DNA from: Bacillota bacterium
Lineage (GTDB): Bacteria; Bacillota; Clostridia; Oscillospirales; Oscillospiraceae
Assembly: GCA_023406225.1 (NCBI GenBank)
Contig: JAEXWS010000049.1
Coordinates: 1-27,228, forward strand
DNA: 27,228 bases
Reading direction: 5' to 3'
A program made the position numbers and the translations under genes. This document shows, one piece after another, positions 5,504 through 12,085 of the stretch. Numbering within the stretch: the stretch's first letter is position 1; every line of letters begins with the position of its first letter. Under the pieces are notes generated by a model. The model worked only from the letters and a program-made list of their open reading frames with translations. It was not told the origin of the DNA and did no database searches.

Positions 5504-6939
5504 TACGCTACCCCCCAGTAAATATCCGTGGTGCACTTTTTGCCGCAGACCGGGCACACGCCCTCCGTGCCGGACTGGTCCAGGGGCATGCACCGGGAGG
5601 TCACGCCCGCCTGCTCCTTCATCGCCAGCTCGCAGGCAAGGTCCCCGCACCACTTGGAGCGCAGGAAGCCGCCCTTCCCCTCCGCGATGGCCTTCGCCTC
5701 GGCGGGGGACTTGATGTCAAAGGTGTTGTCCTCCCGGTTTTTCAGCGCCATGGCGTACATATTGTCATGCACCGCGTCCAGCAGTCCCTTCACCGTCTCC
5801 TCCAGGTCCGCCAGCGCCGCGAACACCTTCTCCCCGGTGTCCCGGCGGGCGATGACGCACTGCTCCTTCTCCATGTCCTTGGGGCCGATCTCCACCCGCA
5901 GGGGCACGCCCTTCATCTCATACTCGGCGAACTTCCAGCCGGGGGAGTTGTCGGAGTCGTCCATCTTCACCCGCACGCCCGCGGCGCTCAGGCGGTCCCG
6001 CAAGCCGGCGGCGGCGTCCAGCACGCCGGGCTTATGGGCCGCCACGGGGATCACCACCACCTGGATGGGAGCGATGCGGGGGGGCAGCACCAGGCCGTTG
6101 TCGTCGCCGTGGGTCATGATGATGCCGCCGATGATGCGGGTGGAAAGGCCCCAGGACGTCTCATAGGGGTGGGTGAGCTGGTTGTTCTTGTCGGTGAAGG
6201 TGATATCGAAGGCCGTGGGGAAGCCGTTGCCGAAATAGTGGCTGGTGCCGCCCTGGAGGGCCTTGCGGTCGTGCATCATGCACTCGATGGTATAGGTGGC
6301 CTCCGCGCCCGCGAACTTCTCCTTCTCGGTCTTTCGGCCCCGGATGACGGGCATGGCCAGCACGTTCTCGCAGAAGGAGGCGTAGCACTCCAGCTGCTGC
6401 TCCGTCTCCGCGATGGCCTCCTCGGGGGTGGCGTGGATGGTGTGGCCCTCCTGCCACAAGAACTCCCGGTGGCGCAGGAAGGGGCGGGAGGTCTTCTCCC
6501 ACCGCAGAACGGAGCACCACTGGTTATACAGCATGGGCAGGTCCCGCCAGGAGTGGACCACCCGGGCCCAGTGGTCGCAGAACAGCGTCTCGGAGGTGGG
6601 GCGGACGCAAAGCCGCTCCTCCAGTTTCTCGCTGCCGCCGTGGGTGACCCAGGCGCACTCGGGGGCGAAGCCGGAGACATGGTCCTTCTCCTTTTGGAGC
6701 AGGGTCTCGGGGATCAGCATGGGCATGGAGACGTTGGTGTGGCCGGTCTTTTTAAACTCCGCGTCCAGGATGTTCTGGATGTTCTCCCAGATGGCGTAGC
6801 CGTAGGGCCGAAGGACGAACATGCCCTTGGTGCTGGTATAGTCGATGAGCTCCGCCTTTTTGCATACGTCGGTGTACCACTGGGCGAAGTCCACGTCCCG
6901 GGCGGTAATGGCGTCCACTTGTCTTTTATCCTGTGCCAT
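5500..6939 (-). CDS. proS: prolyl-tRNA synthetase, archaeal/eukaryotic type
   Basis: This enzyme charges tRNA-Pro with proline in the cytoplasm. The 479-residue product is the short form without the bacterial INS editing insertion. It has the class II signatures RLCVRPTSETLF (about 109-120) and LRWEKTSRPFLRHREFLWQE (about 145-164). A C-terminal zinc-binding region has CPVCGKKC, and the protein ends in tyrosine, as is typical of this type. The frame is open to 7032, but the promoter lies inside that extension. The ATG at 6939 has AAAGGA nine bases upstream and gives MAQDKRQVDAITARDVDFAQ, so 6939 is chosen. It is transcribed alone, after the rny terminator. Confidence 0.96.
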   Translation of the reverse strand: MAQDKRQVDAITARDVDFAQWYTDVCKKAELIDYTSTKGMFVLRPYGYAIWENIQNILDAEFKKTGHTNVSMPMLIPETLLQKEKDHVSGFAPECAWVTHGGSEKLEERLCVRPTSETLFCDHWARVVHSWRDLPMLYNQWCSVLRWEKTSRPFLRHREFLWQEGHTIHATPEEAIAETEQQLECYASFCENVLAMPVIRGRKTEKEKFAGAEATYTIECMMHDRKALQGGTSHYFGNGFPTAFDITFTDKNNQLTHPYETSWGLSTRIIGGIIMTHGDDNGLVLPPRIAPIQVVVIPVAAHKPGVLDAAAGLRDRLSAAGVRVKMDDSDNSPGWKFAEYEMKGVPLRVEIGPKDMEKEQCVIARRDTGEKVFAALADLEETVKGLLDAVHDNMYAMALKNREDNTFDIKSPAEAKAIAEGKGGFLRSKWCGDLACELAMKEQAGVTSRCMPLDQSGTEGVCPVCGKKCTTDIYWGVAY

Positions 6940-7003
6940 AAGTTTCAGATCCTTTGCATTTATATTGATTGAGAGCGCTTGACGCGGTTTACACTGAATC
7001 CTT

Positions 7004-7032
7004 ATTGTATCGATTCCGGCCGGACTTGTCAA
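7004..7032 (-). promoter_or_regulatory. sigma-A promoter of proS
   Basis: On the minus strand TTGACA (7027-7032) and TACAAT (7004-7009) are separated by exactly 17 bases. Transcription would start near 6997, giving a leader of roughly 58 bases. No T-box motif is present in that leader. Confidence 0.85.
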
Positions 7033-7216
7033 GAAGATGCGCCCCCCTTTCTTTTTCCGGGCGCAAAAGGCGGCGCTTGGACGGGAGACGGCGCCCCGTC
7101 CCCGGTGTCAAAGGAAACCGCTTTACGGCGTTCGGCCCGGTCTCCGCGCCGGGGCGGGCGTTTTGAGCCGCCCCTTCTCCTTTTTCGCCGCCGTATGCGG
7201 ACGGCGCGGACGGCAG
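7033..7216. other. GC-rich spacer between rny and proS
   Basis: This is the untranslated stretch between the proS promoter and the rny terminator. It is GC-rich, with no supported gene and no strong inverted repeat. Confidence 0.4.
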
Positions 7217-7250
7217 AAAGAGGACCGGTCCCCCAACGGGGCCGGTCCTC
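7217..7250 (-). terminator. rny terminator
   Basis: A long GC-rich stem (7220-7233 with 7238-7250, one bulge) lies ten bases beyond the rny stop. On the minus strand it is followed by TTT. Confidence 0.7.
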
Positions 7251-7259
7251 TTCGGTCTT

Positions 7260-8807
7260 TTATTTCGCGTATTCGATGACCTTCGTCTCGCGCAGCAGAT
7301 GGACCTTGATCTGTCCGGGATACTCCATCTCCTCCTCGATCTTCTTGGCAAGCTCCCGGGCCAGGATAACCATCTGGTCCTCGCTGACCTGCTCGGGCTT
7401 CACCATGACGCGGACCTCGCGGCCCGCCTGGATGGCGAAGGCCTTGTCCACGCCGGGGTAGGTGCCGGTGATGGTCTCCAGCTGCTCCAGGCGCTTGATG
7501 TAGTTTTCCAGATTCTCGCGGCGGGCGCCGGGGCGGGCCGCGGAGATCGCGTCCGCCGCCTGCACCAGGCAGGCCACGATGGTCCGGGGCTCCACATCGT
7601 TGTGGTGCGCCTCGATGGCGTGGATGATGTCCTCTTTTTCCTTGTACTTCCGGGCGAATTCCACGCCCAGCGCAACATGGGTGCCCTCCAGCTCATGGTC
7701 CACGGCCTTGCCCAGGTCGTGGAGCAATCCCGCCCGCTTGGCGGCCTGGACGTCGGCGCCCAGCTCCGCGGCCATCATGCCCGCGATGTGGCTGACCTCC
7801 ACGGAGTGCTGCAGCACGTTCTGGCCATAGCTGGGGCGGTAGTGCAGGCGGCCCAGCATCTTCACGAGCTCCGGGTGCAGATTGCGCACGCCGCACTCGA
7901 AGGTGACGCGCTCGCCCTCGGCCTTAATGGTGGCGTCCACCTCACGGCGGGCCTTCTCCACCATCTCCTCGATGTGGGTGGGATGGATGCGGCCGTCGGC
8001 GATGAGCTTTTCCAGGGCCAGACGGGCGATCTCCCGCCGCACCGGCTCAAAGCAGCTCACGGTGATGGCCTCCGGCGTGTCGTCGATGATGAGGTCCACG
8101 CCGGTCAGCGTCTCGATGGTGCGGATATTGCGGCCTTCCCGGCCGATGATGCGGCCCTTCATCTCGTCATTGGGCAGGGGAACCACACTGACGGTCATTT
8201 CGGCCACCTGATCCGCGGCGCAGCGCTGGATGGCCTGAGCCACCACCTCGCGGGCGCGGGTCTCGCACTCTTCCTTCATCCGGGACTCGACCTCTTTGAT
8301 CTTGAGGGCGGTCTCGTGGGTCACTTCGGACTCCACCTGGGCGATCAGGTAATCCTTCGCCTCTTCGGCGGTAAAGCCGGAGATGCGCTCCAGCATTTCC
8401 GTCTGGCTGCGCTTGATGACCTTGATCTCCTCGGTCTCCTTGTCGATGGCCGCATGCTTCTGGGCCAGGGACTCCTCTTTTTTCTCGATGGACTCGGTCT
8501 TTCGGTCCAGATTCTCTTCCTTTTGCTGCAGGCGGTTTTCCTGCCGCTGCAGATCGGCTCTGCGCTCTTTTACTTCCTTCTCATACTCGCTGCGGTTCTT
8601 TAAAATCTCTTCCTTGGCTTCCAGCAGGGCCTCGCGCTTCTTGGACTCCGCGCTTTTGATGGCCTCGTTGATGATGCGCTTTCCCTCTTCTTCGGCGCTC
8701 GAGATTTCCTTTTCAGAAACGACTTTCCGATAGCGAATACCGAGAGGGAAGCAAACCGCGCAGCCGATGACAAGCCCGACCAGGCCGCCAATGATGGCTT
8801 CTACCAC
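7260..8807 (-). CDS. rny: ribonuclease Y
   Basis: RNase Y is the membrane-anchored endoribonuclease that starts bulk mRNA decay in many Firmicutes. The 515-residue product is full length. Residues 4-24 form a membrane helix, and about 30-190 form a long charged coiled coil. A KH domain has the loop IIGREGRNIR (219-228), and an HD domain has LLHDLGKAVDHE with the His-Asp pair at 362-363. The start codon is GTG at 8807, with AGGAGGT ten bases upstream; no ATG fits better. It has its own promoter and terminator, so it is probably monocistronic. Confidence 0.97.
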   Translation of the reverse strand: MVEAIIGGLVGLVIGCAVCFPLGIRYRKVVSEKEISSAEEEGKRIINEAIKSAESKKREALLEAKEEILKNRSEYEKEVKERRADLQRQENRLQQKEENLDRKTESIEKKEESLAQKHAAIDKETEEIKVIKRSQTEMLERISGFTAEEAKDYLIAQVESEVTHETALKIKEVESRMKEECETRAREVVAQAIQRCAADQVAEMTVSVVPLPNDEMKGRIIGREGRNIRTIETLTGVDLIIDDTPEAITVSCFEPVRREIARLALEKLIADGRIHPTHIEEMVEKARREVDATIKAEGERVTFECGVRNLHPELVKMLGRLHYRPSYGQNVLQHSVEVSHIAGMMAAELGADVQAAKRAGLLHDLGKAVDHELEGTHVALGVEFARKYKEKEDIIHAIEAHHNDVEPRTIVACLVQAADAISAARPGARRENLENYIKRLEQLETITGTYPGVDKAFAIQAGREVRVMVKPEQVSEDQMVILARELAKKIEEEMEYPGQIKVHLLRETKVIEYAK

Positions 8808-8943
8808 GATTTGTTCTACCTCCTGTAAATCCGGTATTGGTTCGCTTTATATGCAGACCCGCCGCGATGTCCCGCGGTCCGGTCGCATGTGCAGAAAACA
8901 ATCGGCCGGCGCCCCTGCCGCCCTCCGATGATTATCCTTTTTT

Positions 8944-8972
8944 AGTTTAATCGTTTGCCGCACACCTGTCAA
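8944..8972 (-). promoter_or_regulatory. sigma-A promoter of rny
   Basis: On the minus strand TTGACA (8967-8972) is followed by 17 bases and TAAACT (8944-8949). It gives a leader of roughly 130 bases. Confidence 0.8.
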
Positions 8973-9142
8973 GAAAAACTCGCATATTTCGTGGTTTCCG
9001 TCCGGTTTCCTCCGCTTCCCCGGCCGTTAAGCCGTCCCATGCCGGTAAAAGCCGCCGTCGCGCGCCCCATCCGCCCCCGGACATGCGCCGCGCATCCTCC
9101 CTGCCGGTCCCTCAAACGCGCAAGGCGCTTTTTGCCCCCGCC

Positions 9143-9172
9143 AAAAGCAGGACCGGGCCGTGCCGCCCGGTC
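9143..9172 (-). terminator. amidase terminator
   Basis: GACCGGGC (9151-9158) pairs perfectly with GCCCGGTC (9165-9172). On the minus strand the stem is followed by CTGCTTTTGG. The T-run is short, so confidence is moderate. Confidence 0.55.
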
Positions 9173-9218
9173 CCGCTCCGCAAGCGCCCGCGCCGCTTTT
9201 GCGGCCTCCGGGCCTTCC

Positions 9219-9959
9219 CTACGTGTCGATGAAGGCCGCCGCCGCGTATCCCACCTGCCCCTGATAGTGCACCATGTACCATCCCTGCCATTCGCCGTAG
9301 ACGGTGACGGTGGCTCCGCCGGGCATATTGGCGATGACCGCTCCGGTGGAGGAGGGGTAGCTCCGCAGGTTCAGCGTCCCGTAGCTCACGGCCACGGTCC
9401 CCGTCCTGGGGTCCATGGGGTAGATGAAGGGCAGGCCGAAATAGCTGGTCAGCGCCCGGGCGAGCTGCTGGGCGATGGCGTCCCAGTGGCTCTCCAGCCA
9501 CACCGCGTCGGCGTAGTTGTCGTGATAGCCGATCTCCACCAGCACCGCCGGGGCGCGGGAGAGGCGCACCTCCCCCAGGGTGGTGGTGGCCCGGGTGGTG
9601 ACCCGCCCCGGCAGGGGGTAGATCTTCCGCAGCTCCTCCGCGATCAGCTCGGCCATCCGCTGGCCGTCGGCGCTGCCGGGGTAGTAAAAGGCGATGATGC
9701 CCCGCTGCTCGCCGTAGCGCCCCTCCGGCGCGGCGTTGGAGTGCAGGGCCAGGTAGAAGTCATAATGCCCGGCGTTGGCCTCCCGGATGGAGGAGGCGGC
9801 GGTCATGTCCGGGCGGTTGCGGGTATATTGGATGCCGTTGGACAAAAGATACGGCGTCAGGGCGTCCGCCAGCAGGTTCATGTTGTACTCCTCGGAGCCG
9901 CTGCCGGTGACGTATAGATTCCAGTCCTGCGTGGACGGGCTTAAATATATAATGGGCAT
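9219..9959 (-). CDS. N-acetylmuramoyl-L-alanine amidase-like protein with SH3 domain, no signal peptide
   Basis: The 246-residue product has an Amidase_3-like domain (about 1-176) followed by a bacterial SH3 domain (about 187-246, with the NLRSYPSSTG start). Family members cut the bond between N-acetylmuramic acid and the stem peptide in a zinc-dependent way. Glu24, His73 in LALHSNAAPEG and Glu142 in VLVEIGYHDN fit known ligand or catalytic positions. The N-terminal GHGG motif that supplies the first zinc ligand is replaced by YLSPSTQDWN. There is no signal peptide, as in mother-cell lytic enzymes such as CwlC. AAGGAGGG precedes the ATG. A sigma-K-like promoter upstream would fit a late sporulation role, which is an inference. 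Confidence 0.8.
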   Translation of the reverse strand: MPIIYLSPSTQDWNLYVTGSGSEEYNMNLLADALTPYLLSNGIQYTRNRPDMTAASSIREANAGHYDFYLALHSNAAPEGRYGEQRGIIAFYYPGSADGQRMAELIAEELRKIYPLPGRVTTRATTTLGEVRLSRAPAVLVEIGYHDNYADAVWLESHWDAIAQQLARALTSYFGLPFIYPMDPRTGTVAVSYGTLNLRSYPSSTGAVIANMPGGATVTVYGEWQGWYMVHYQGQVGYAAAAFIDT

Positions 9960-9986
9960 GGTGGTCCCTCCTTCTCTCTATAATCC

Positions 9987-10009
9987 TATGGCGCGGCGGG
10001 ACGAAATGT
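9987..10009 (-). promoter_or_regulatory. candidate sporulation (sigma-K/E-like) promoter of the amidase
   Basis: On the minus strand AC (10008-10009) is followed by 17 bases and CATAGGATTA, with CATA at 9987-9990. This resembles the sigma-K pattern AC-N16/17-CATA, although the downstream TA is one base late. No sigma-A promoter was seen in this divergent spacer on this strand. Confidence 0.35.
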
Positions 10010-10047
10010 GATAAACTGTCGCCATGCACAGGAAAGGAACGAACGCT

Positions 10048-11277
10048 ATGAAAGCAGAACGCAGTTACCCCCGCTACACCGTCACCCCCAAGGCGGAAGC
10101 CGCCATCCTCCGGGGCCACCCCTGGGTCTACGGCGAGGAGATCACCGCTGCGGAGGGCGCAGCGGAAAACGGCGGCCTGGTGGACGTTTTGAGCAGGAAA
10201 GGCCGGTATCTGGGGACGGGCTTTCTCTCGGAGCAGTCCAAGATCCGGGTGCGGCTGATCTCCCGGAACGCAAACGACCGTTTTGACGCGGCCTTTTGGG
10301 AGCGGAAGCTCCGCTGGGCCTGGGATTACCGCAAGAGCGTGCTGGAGGAGGCGGATTTGGACTGCTGCCGCGTGATCTTCGGAGAGGCCGACGGCTTTCC
10401 GGGGCTGACGGTGGACAAGTTCCACGACCTGCTGTCCGTCCAGGTGCTGTCCTTCGGCATGGAGCGGCTCAAGGAGACGCTGCTGCCCGCGCTGGCGGGC
10501 ATCCTCCGGGCGGACGGGCAGACGGTCCGGGGCGTGTATGAGCGGAACGACGCGCCCCTGCGGGAAAAGGAGGGCCTGCCCCAGTTCAAAGGCTGGTTCC
10601 CCCTGCCGGGGGAGGCGGTCCCGGCCCAGGCGGTGACGGAGATCTCGGAAAACGGCATCAAGTATCTGGTGGATGTGGAGAACGGGCAGAAGACCGGATT
10701 TTTCCTGGACCAGAAGTACAACCGCCGGGCGGTGGGGCGGCTGGCCAAGGGCAGGACCGTGCTGGACTGCTTCACCCACACCGGGTCCTTCGCCCTGAAC
10801 GCCGCCAAAGGCGGCGCGGCCCATGTGACCGCCGTGGACGTGTCCGAGGCGGCGGTGGAGACGGCCCGGGCCAACGGGGCGCGGAACGGGCTTTCCGGCA
10901 AAATGGATTTTCTGGTGGAGAACGTGTTCGATCTGCTGCCCCGGCTTGAAAAGGAGCCGCGGAAGTACGACTTTATCATCCTGGACCCCCCCGCCTTCAC
11001 CAAGTCCCGCAAAACCGTGGCCAACGCCATCACCGGGTATAAGGAGATCAATTACCGGGCCATGAAGCTCCTGCCCCGGGGCGGATACCTGGCCACCTGC
11101 TCCTGCTCCCACTTCGCCACGGAGGAGAAATTCCTGGCGATGCTCCGGGACGCGGCCAGGGACGCGGGCGTGCAGCTCCGGCAGATCGAGGCCCGGCAGC
11201 AGTGCTGCGACCACCCCATCCTCTGGGGCGTGGAGGAGACCAGCTACCTGAAATTCTACCTGTTCCAGGTCGTCTGA
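10048..11277 (+). CDS. RlmI-like class I SAM-dependent rRNA methyltransferase
   Basis: Members of this family methylate carbon 5 of a cytosine in 23S rRNA (C1962 in Escherichia coli for RlmI). The 409-residue product has an N-terminal PUA-like RNA-binding domain (about 8-75). SAM-binding motif I is VLDCFTHTGSFALNAA (238-253), with VDVS at 263-266, the catalytic-pocket motif ILDPPAFTKSR (311-321), and CSCSH (351-355), which carries the expected catalytic cysteine. An upstream in-frame ATG exists at 10024, but the ATG at 10048 has AAAGGA nine bases before it and gives MKAERSYPRY. The gene is divergent from the amidase. The precise target cytosine cannot be read from sequence. Confidence 0.9.
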   Translation: MKAERSYPRYTVTPKAEAAILRGHPWVYGEEITAAEGAAENGGLVDVLSRKGRYLGTGFLSEQSKIRVRLISRNANDRFDAAFWERKLRWAWDYRKSVLEEADLDCCRVIFGEADGFPGLTVDKFHDLLSVQVLSFGMERLKETLLPALAGILRADGQTVRGVYERNDAPLREKEGLPQFKGWFPLPGEAVPAQAVTEISENGIKYLVDVENGQKTGFFLDQKYNRRAVGRLAKGRTVLDCFTHTGSFALNAAKGGAAHVTAVDVSEAAVETARANGARNGLSGKMDFLVENVFDLLPRLEKEPRKYDFIILDPPAFTKSRKTVANAITGYKEINYRAMKLLPRGGYLATCSCSHFATEEKFLAMLRDAARDAGVQLRQIEARQQCCDHPILWGVEETSYLKFYLFQVV

Positions 11278-11469
11278 GCGCAAAAGGGAGGCGCTTTGCG
11301 GCCAAGAAACCAGCGCCCCGCCCCGGGGCCGGGGTCGTGCTTTCGCGTCGTTTGCTTCGATGGAAGCAGGCATCCGCACCCCCCATGTCGTCGAAAGAAA
11401 CTGCGCTCCGCTCGCCCCGCCCCGAGGGCAGGGCTCCCGCCGCTCCGTTCCTTTCTCCTCTCCCCACGC
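11278..11469. other. gene-free stretch after the methyltransferase
   Basis: It is GC-rich with no supported gene. AGCGC/GCGCT at the very start could be a weak methyltransferase terminator, but it lacks a T-run. Open frames here translate to low-complexity Arg/Pro/Gly-rich sequence and are not believed. Confidence 0.45.
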
Positions 11470-11800
11470 GGCAGGCCGCGCGGGGGCCCCGTCTGCTCTT
11501 GCCCAAAGAAAACGGGCCGTGCACGGCCCAAAAGAAAGGCGCTTAGGGCAGTCCCAAAATGACCTCTCCGGGTCATTTTGGGGGTCACGTGCCCGCTGAG
11601 AGACTTTGGGCGGTGACCCTGCGGCCTCTATCCGGCTCGCGCCATAGTTGGATGGACGCTTTGGTTTTGCGCCGCGTTTGCAGGCTGTTGCGCCGGGAGG
11701 GTGGTTCCGGACACCCGGTTCTCCTCTTTTGCTGCCGCCGCCTGGCACTTTCGGAAGAGAGCGGTGCGGCAGCGAAAAGAGAAGCAGGGTGTGTCCGGGC
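11470..11800 (+). repeat. dispersed intergenic repeat, copy B
   Basis: This is the homologue of copy A in the same orientation. It has a perfect 16-bp palindrome (11514-11529) and a 12-bp stem (11553-11564/11571-11582). In this stem the pair a11556-t11579 replaces c5046-g5069 of copy A, a compensatory change. The 3' part contains a large imperfect inverted repeat with arms of about 32 bases (11707-11738 and 11766-11798). Copy A has only the left arm. Copy B lies between convergent genes, like copy A, and no protein is supported. Confidence 0.8.
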
Positions 11801-12030
11801 GCGCCCCGTTCCTGTGGTTCTGTGGCATAAAACTCTTGATTACCCACAAAACAGTCGGTAAACACGGGCAGAAGCCCCCGCCCCCGGAAAGTCCGAAAAA
11901 GTCCCACGGCTTTTTCGGCCCGGGGCAGGCCTTTTTCTTCGTCCTTCTCTTTCGGCCGGGAAAAAGAAGGACCCCCGTGCGGGCAGCACCCCTTACGGTG
12001 GCTCCAGCCCTTTTCAGAAAAACAGGCTCA
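11801..12030. other. hairpin-rich spacer before the SLH gene 3' end
   Basis: No gene is supported. Two clear inverted repeats occur: CCGAAAAAG/CTTTTTCGG (11893-11901/11910-11918) and a 12-bp stem with one mismatch (11941-11952/11961-11972). Their A and T tracts give them terminator character in both directions. Confidence 0.5.
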
Positions 12031-12070
12031 AAAAAAGACCCGGATACCGCATGATCGCGGTATCCGGGTC
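12030..12070 (-). terminator. strong terminator of the efflux-SLH operon
   Basis: A perfect 14-bp GC-rich stem (12037-12050/12057-12070) with a six-base loop is followed on the minus strand by seven T residues. It lies 16 bases beyond the SLH gene stop. Confidence 0.92.
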
Positions 12071-12085
12071 CCTCTTTTCTGCGCT

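Larger units (their letters stand above)
8808..9218. other. spacer with rny leader and promoter and amidase 3' region
   Basis: No gene is supported. It holds the roughly 135-base rny leader, the rny promoter at 8944-8972, a GC-rich featureless stretch at about 9000-9120, and the amidase terminator hairpin at 9151-9172. Confidence 0.5.

Noticed and set aside
6940..7032. N-terminal extension of ProRS to the first ATG at 7032
   Set aside because: The extension overlaps the proS promoter and would place the start codon upstream of the predicted transcription start; the internal ATG has a good ribosome binding site.
9760..11907. 715-codon minus-strand open frame spanning the methyltransferase
   Set aside because: It is antisense to a well-supported methyltransferase gene and runs through repeat copy B. 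Its similarity to frames in copy A reflects the DNA repeat, not a shared protein.
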